A stretch of DNA of 64,000 nucleotides from Odiellus spinosus (taxonomy: Eukaryota > Arthropoda > Arachnida > Opiliones > Phalangiidae), in the NCBI GenBank assembly GCA_963920705.1, contig OY987237.1:6602601-6666600 (forward strand). Direction: 5' to 3'. The stretch's first letter is position 1, and every line of letters starts with the position of its first letter. Both the position numbers and the translations under genes were made by a program. Positions 59,701 through 64,000 of the stretch are shown piece after piece. The notes below the pieces were generated by a model. That model searched no databases. It was not told the DNA's origin and worked only from the letters and a program-made list of their open reading frames with translations.

Positions 59701-60598
59701 TTGTTTTTATTCACGATAGCCGCTCTTTCGATGATCGCGGCCATTTTTGGTATCGTTACCGCCGAAATTTTCGTCAAAAGAGGTTATTTCACGCGACACT
59801 TGAGAGTTCGTTTGGACCCAGTTCCCGAAGAAGTTACGCCGACCGAACCTGATTTTACTTGGGCACCATTCAACGAATCGGATTACGCCTGGCTCGATGA
59901 CGAGGTTTGTCCGTTTCTTAAGCCTTAAACCTAAACATAGTTCCCACTAAATCTGGTAAATGCCGTTTCCCCCAGTGTTGCCAACAACTTGAGCTCAAAC
60001 TGAAGCGGAGAGAAAGGCTAGCACTTCAGTTTTAGAACTAGACTGTTCTGAACTGTACTCGCAAGCTATTGGCAATCCTGCGATGACAGGAAACCTGGGA
60101 AATAGGGTGGAACTTTCTTTTGCCCCTTTATCCGAAATTATGCATTATCAAATACAAAAGCCTAAAAACGTAGGCATTTAATGATCATAAGACTAGAATC
60201 ATTACCCCTGTTAAACCATTCTTAGCTAAGCCTAATTATTGTACGTAGAACTAACCTGAACCGCTAAGCCTAACTGTAACTTTTTTTTTTTTAAGTTTTT
60301 CACAACGGAGAGTTCAAGCAAAGTAATTCCTACATCAAAATCGAACCAAACCAACGAAGTTCCAATCATTCGGAACGAACCAATTTCAACCCAAGTACCT
60401 AGTCAACAAACATCAACCAGTGTGCCAAAAGTACCTAAACTCGATCTCGCAGTTGCCACAACTCTGAACCCGATTCCTAGTACAACTCCGATAACTTCGA
60501 TGGACACACCAACAACAACCGACGACAACGCCATACCGGATATGGTCAAACTATTAAGTTTGCCAGGACCTTTACAACGATTTCCTTTAGCCCAATAG
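56766..60598 (+). CDS. Unrecognised single-pass membrane protein with Ser/Thr/Pro-rich tail, four exons
   Basis: Exons: 56766-56810, 57910-58195, 59540-59904, 60296-60598; all GT-AG, phases 0, 1 and 0, total 332 residues. The N-terminal 160 residues are polar and Ser-rich, without a signal peptide. A hydrophobic helix TLFLFTIAALSMIAAIFGIV at about 164-189 is preceded by RKCKLGKTC (basic, two Cys), so a type II orientation with cytosolic N-terminus is likely. The outer part starts with an acidic, Pro-rich segment (LDPVPEEVTPTEPDFTWAPF) and runs into a Thr/Ser/Pro-rich stretch that could be heavily O-glycosylated. It ends LPGPLQRFPLAQ. The third donor (GAG|GTTTGT) is not the best consensus; reading through would add seven residues and stop. 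I do not recognise the family. Introns carry F2 (58333), F1 (58765) and F9 (59936) elements. An alternative start is the Met at 57940 if exon 1 is skipped. Confidence 0.8.
58333..58619. mobile_element. MITE family F2, short copy in intron 2 of the membrane protein gene
   Basis: TTAAAGGGAAACTTGTAGCT to CCTCCAAGTTTCCGTTTAA. The central hairpin region keeps GTGTTTGATGCATTAAACGC. Confidence 0.8.
58765..59003. mobile_element. MITE family F1, reduced copy in intron 2 of the membrane protein gene
   Basis: GATTAACAACAAGTGGGGTT, AGAAAATAGGCTTAGCTGGA, GGGCCTATTTAAACGATAAG and GTTGCATTCTCCCTTT. Both ends are worn and the core is shortened. Confidence 0.72.
59936..60146. mobile_element. MITE family F9, second copy, in intron 3 of the membrane protein gene
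   Basis: The core GTGTTGCCAACAACTTGAGC, ACTTCAGTTTTAGAACTAGA and TGTTCTGAACTGTACTCGCA, with TTTTGCCCCTTTATCCGAAA at the right, match 41722-41920. The element starts about 30 bases after the third exon's donor. Confidence 0.75.
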
Positions 60599-60720
60599 CT
60601 ATGAACCAGCCAAAAACTATATGCTTGGTGTTTTTAAATAATTAAACCTTTCTCACTGTTTTTAATCTTAATATTTTCAACATTCACCAAAATTGTTGTT
60701 TTTATTAATATCCTATGTAA

Positions 60721-60726
60721 AATAAA
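60721..60726 (+). terminator. Polyadenylation signal of the membrane protein gene
   Basis: AATAAA, 123 bases after the stop codon. Confidence 0.65.
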
Positions 60727-62705
60727 CCTTGTTGCATTCAAAAAAATCATTTCATTTCAAGATAAAAATTAAATTACATAGTTTTCTACAATTTCGCCGG
60801 TTTGTTTATCAAATTAGATGTAGTGTCTCAAATCAGAATCTGCCGGTACATTTACTGATAATATAAGGCTACGTGGCGTTGTTTACTTTTAAGGAACAAG
60901 TGATAGACTTTTGGTGATATATATCTAATAAAGTTTTCACCGATTTTTCACAAGTTCAAAATGTAAATGCATTTTTGGATGAATTGTTAAGAACGATTTG
61001 ATAATCTTTTAAATCTTCCATTTCTAATACCATTAATCTATCTCTGGTTTCATAATATTTAAATTAGTTAATATATTATGAACTAAAAATACAGTGAAAG
61101 CTGATCAAGATCATCGGGTTATTCAACCACCGCGTTAAGTAAATAAGTAAGGTTAAATCTTAATCATTGCTCTAATTCCCATCCTAATTATGGCGCGCGC
61201 GAACTGTTTTTACGAGGAAATTAATCGGAGTCCATTAATTTTTAAAGAATAAACGTTTTTCTTTTTAAAAATGAGGAATATTCTTGGAGGAAGAGCATCC
61301 TAAACGAATGAATTAAAATGAAACTTAAAATCACGGTTCTACCCAAGCGTGGAATTTGAAAGTGTTATTTGATACTGATATTATTAAAAGTCGAGTTCTA
61401 TTTACCTTAAAGTACTGTGATTAAATTTTTTAAATATTAAAAAACTCTCACGTGAGTAGAATTAATTTCTTAAAATATTCGGGGCAATAGAGTAGATTTC
61501 TAAATCTGTAATTTAACCTGATAATTTACGCGATAAATTGTATTTATTTTTTGGGCAGTGTCGGCGCCTACTTTCGGTGAAAATCAAGACCATAAAAAGC
61601 CAAGATTGCAAGCAGCCCAGTGGTCTGTAGTCCTATAATTCGGCTTGCAGCCAATAGAGCAGTTTCCCGAAGGCGCAGTTCCCAAAAGAGCATTTCTCCA
61701 CCAGAAACGTCCACCAAATTAGGACAAATCCATTCCAACCCAACATAACGTAACCTAACCTCAGTATTTGCATCCAATAACAGAACCCGCAATTATAAGT
61801 AAATGCGTTTGTAAGAAAACACACTTTTGGAAGTGCTCAAATGAAAACTGCTCTTTTGGCAACCGCCCTTTCAGGAAACTGCTCTTTTGGTAAAACTGCG
61901 CTTATGGCTACATACCTATAATTCCTATAAAATACTATATTAACAAACATGCCCTATATTATCATGAATTGCTTTGAAATGTCCTATAAAGTTCTATAAT
62001 TTTGGGTTGATATATATTTTGGGATATGTTTGGCAACTCAATGTGAGAGAATTCATGGTTAGTACTGGCCGTGAAAAAACGCTTGTGAGTTTAAGAATAC
62101 GTTTGCTATTTTTTGTACGAGTTTATGGATAAGATTGAAAAAAAGAATCTGGTGTAAACGGCGTAACTAAAGAAGCGTTACGAAATTCTAATGGCTGAAA
62201 ACTAACCACGCGAAACAGTTAAAAAGCATTGTCGAAAAGAAAAAGATGAGTATTCTACATTAAATCGAGGAAACGAGGATATCCGCTGCAAACCGCGTAA
62301 AATTGAAAGAAAATCTTCCTAAAACAAGACCGCGCGACTCTTGTCGAAAATTAGAAAACATTTTCAATAGCAGACAAAAACGAACATTATAAGGAGATGT
62401 GGAAATTTAAGGTCATTATTGAAATATAAGAGAGCTCTCTATATTACTCGAAGATTGACGCAAAATTGAATATTTAAATTAGGCCTACATATTTTTTGGA
62501 ATTTGGATTAGAGAATATTTAACCTTGATTTGCCAGAATGTATGACATAAGTACGAGCGATTAGCTAATCCGTATCTATATGATACGGATCGAAATGAGA
62601 AATAAATGAAGATAGCTTCGCGCGTGTTGGAAGATTTATGAAAATTAGGTTCCTATAACTTCCTAAAAGATCTAATGAAAGAAAAAAAAAAAAAATCGTA
62701 AAATT
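60727..62705. other. Intergenic stretch without recognised genes
   Basis: Holds a dispersed fragment at 60865-60930 (GGCGTTGTTTACTTTTAAGG). A patch at 61660-61890 repeats ACTGCTCTTTTGG and related phrases in both orientations. Frames at 61568-61824 overlap and match nothing known. Confidence 0.45.
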
Positions 62706-62710
62706 ATCTA

Positions 62711-62893
62711 TAAAGGAAGAATGCAACATAACAACAAGTGGTTTTTATTAATTCTTTATTGTTTACCGTGAACGACGGGCCTTTTCTCATTGGTCGCTAG
62801 ACCTTATAAGGAGGCAATTCAGGATCTCCATGAACCACGCTAAGCCTATTTTGATGGTAGGCTTTAAATTTATTTAAAGTTTAATATTTGTTG
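62711..62893. mobile_element. MITE family F1, left arm and core missing
   Basis: The left tip AAGGAAGAATGCAACATAAC jumps to the right half of the loop, CGTGAACGACGGGCCTTTTC, then AACCACGCTAAGCCTATTTT, and stops without the right terminus. Confidence 0.72.
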
Positions 62894-62932
62894 ACCACGG
62901 CATTAATTAGAGCTAAAAACACTTAAAGGGAG

Positions 62933-63369
62933 AATGCAACCTAAAAACAAGTGATTTTTTTATCGATTCCTTATCGTTTAAATAGGCCTAACCCACCACT
63001 AAACAAAATTAAACCATTTATTAAACTAGAAATAAATTTAAAAATTACCCGAAAAATAGGCTTAGCTGGATTTACGGAGATCCTGAATTTTTTCGCATTC
63101 AAGGGTCAGCGACCAATCAAACGTTATTGGAAGTCTAAAGAAGATCTCGCCTTAACGACGGGCCTTCGCTCATAATTGATCGATGACCCCTCAATGCGAA
63201 GAAATTCAGGTGATCTCCATGAACTAAGCTAAGCCTATTTTTCGGGTAAGTTTTAAATTTATATTTTGATTTAATAAATTGTTTGCAATTTTATTTCTAG
63301 TGATTAGGTCTATTTAAAAGATAAGGAATCGATTTAAAAATCACTTATTATGTTACAATCTCCCTTTAA
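62933..63369. mobile_element. MITE family F1, full-length foldback element
   Basis: TTAAAGGGAGAATGCAACCT to TACAATCTCCCTTTAA. Arms GAAAAATAGGCTTAGCTGGA and AACTAAGCTAAGCCTATTTT. The loop contains GGTCAGCGACCAATCAAACG. It lies about 40 bases after the truncated copy at 62711. Confidence 0.87.
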
Positions 63370-63606
63370 GAGCGTATTTAAGCTTGATTTGCCAGAAGGT
63401 ATGATATAATCCGAATCTATACGATTGCCGTTTGTATTTACGAAAATAATATGGAATAAAAATAAGAAATAACGAAAGCTTTCTTGTGCCCATGCGTTAA
63501 AAGTTTAATAAGTTAAAACTCGATTGCAGTTTCGACAAGCTTCATGGTGTCATTATCGAGCTAACATTAAACATGACACCAGCTGGAGGTGTAAATACCA
63601 TGATTA

Positions 63607-64000
63607 CTAAAGGGAAACTTGGAGCTAAAAATGGAACAGGTTTTGAATTTATTTTCAGAATCACCGGATGTTTGAGATTTTTGGATAAAGTTTGAATGAA
63701 AATAAACATAAATTCGGCCCAATCATATTATTTCGGCTTTGGCCAATGCCTGTAATGTCCTAACATTAAAATAATAGGCCTGCGTTTGCCGGACAAGGTT
63801 TTGGGTATTAAATGTTAGGACATTACAAGCACTGGCGAAGGCTGAAAATATATGATTGAAAATGTCAATAATATAATTGGCGCGAATTTATATTTCAAAC
63901 TTTACCAAACCTTAGAAATTAATTTAAACACAAAAAAAGTGTCTACTAATTGTTTGAAAATACGTCCGGTGAGTCCGAAAATAAACCAAAAGCTGTCCCA
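63607..64000. mobile_element. MITE family F2, cut by the window end
   Basis: AAAGGGAAACTTGGAGCTAA, AATGGAACAGGTTTTGAATT and the central region AATAATAGGCCTGCGTTTGC, with AATGTTAGGACATTACAAGC. The right terminus lies outside the window. Confidence 0.82.

Noticed and set aside
61740-61765. CCTAACCT-like sequence resembling the insect telomere repeat (TTAGG)n
   Set aside because: Only about two units (AACGTAACCTAACCTC); not an array, expected by chance in AT-rich DNA.

Overview
This is an AT-rich eukaryotic nuclear fragment. It is almost certainly from an arthropod and most likely an insect: introns are short with GT-AG ends, the genes have animal orthologues, one gene belongs to an arthropod-type secreted family, and the rest is saturated with small foldback transposons and minisatellites. 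I cannot name the species. No bacterial or viral genes, CRISPR arrays, rRNAs or convincing tRNAs were seen.

Genes. (1) Minus strand, 340-4255: three exons of a cysteine-rich, probably secreted protein of the insect DUF7042/DUF7043/DUF7044 type. Its first (signal peptide) exon was not found and its 3' exons lie off the left edge. (2) Minus strand, 47839-50922: a complete ten-exon gene for the centriole cartwheel protein SAS-6, rebuilt here as 636 residues. (3) Plus strand, 51903-55559: a complete eight-exon gene for the endoplasmic-reticulum glucose-6-phosphate transporter SLC37A4, rebuilt as 431 residues. It is head-to-head with SAS-6, with about 1 kb between start codons. (4) Plus strand, 56766-60598: a complete four-exon gene for a 332-residue single-pass membrane protein that I do not recognise. 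Its C-terminal half is rich in Ser, Thr and Pro. In genes 2 to 4 every intron has GT-AG ends and every exon phase joins to give a whole number of codons.

Layout. 1-4255: gene 1, with introns holding microsatellites, one MITE and fragments. 4256-47838: a 43-kb stretch with no gene I can support. It is filled with foldback MITEs, several families of which share the outer end TTAAAGGGA, and with at least eight minisatellite arrays (units 21-34 bp, plus one of 172 bp). 47839-60726: the gene cluster, with further repeats inside introns, notably about 19 copies of a 25-bp GC-rich unit in SLC37A4 intron 1. 60727-64000: intergenic, more MITEs; the last one runs off the right edge.

The genes do not form a pathway. 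The main interest is the repeat biology: several MITE families sharing one terminal signature, minisatellites that look like parts of mobile elements, and an intronic array carrying clustered Rel/kappaB-like motifs.
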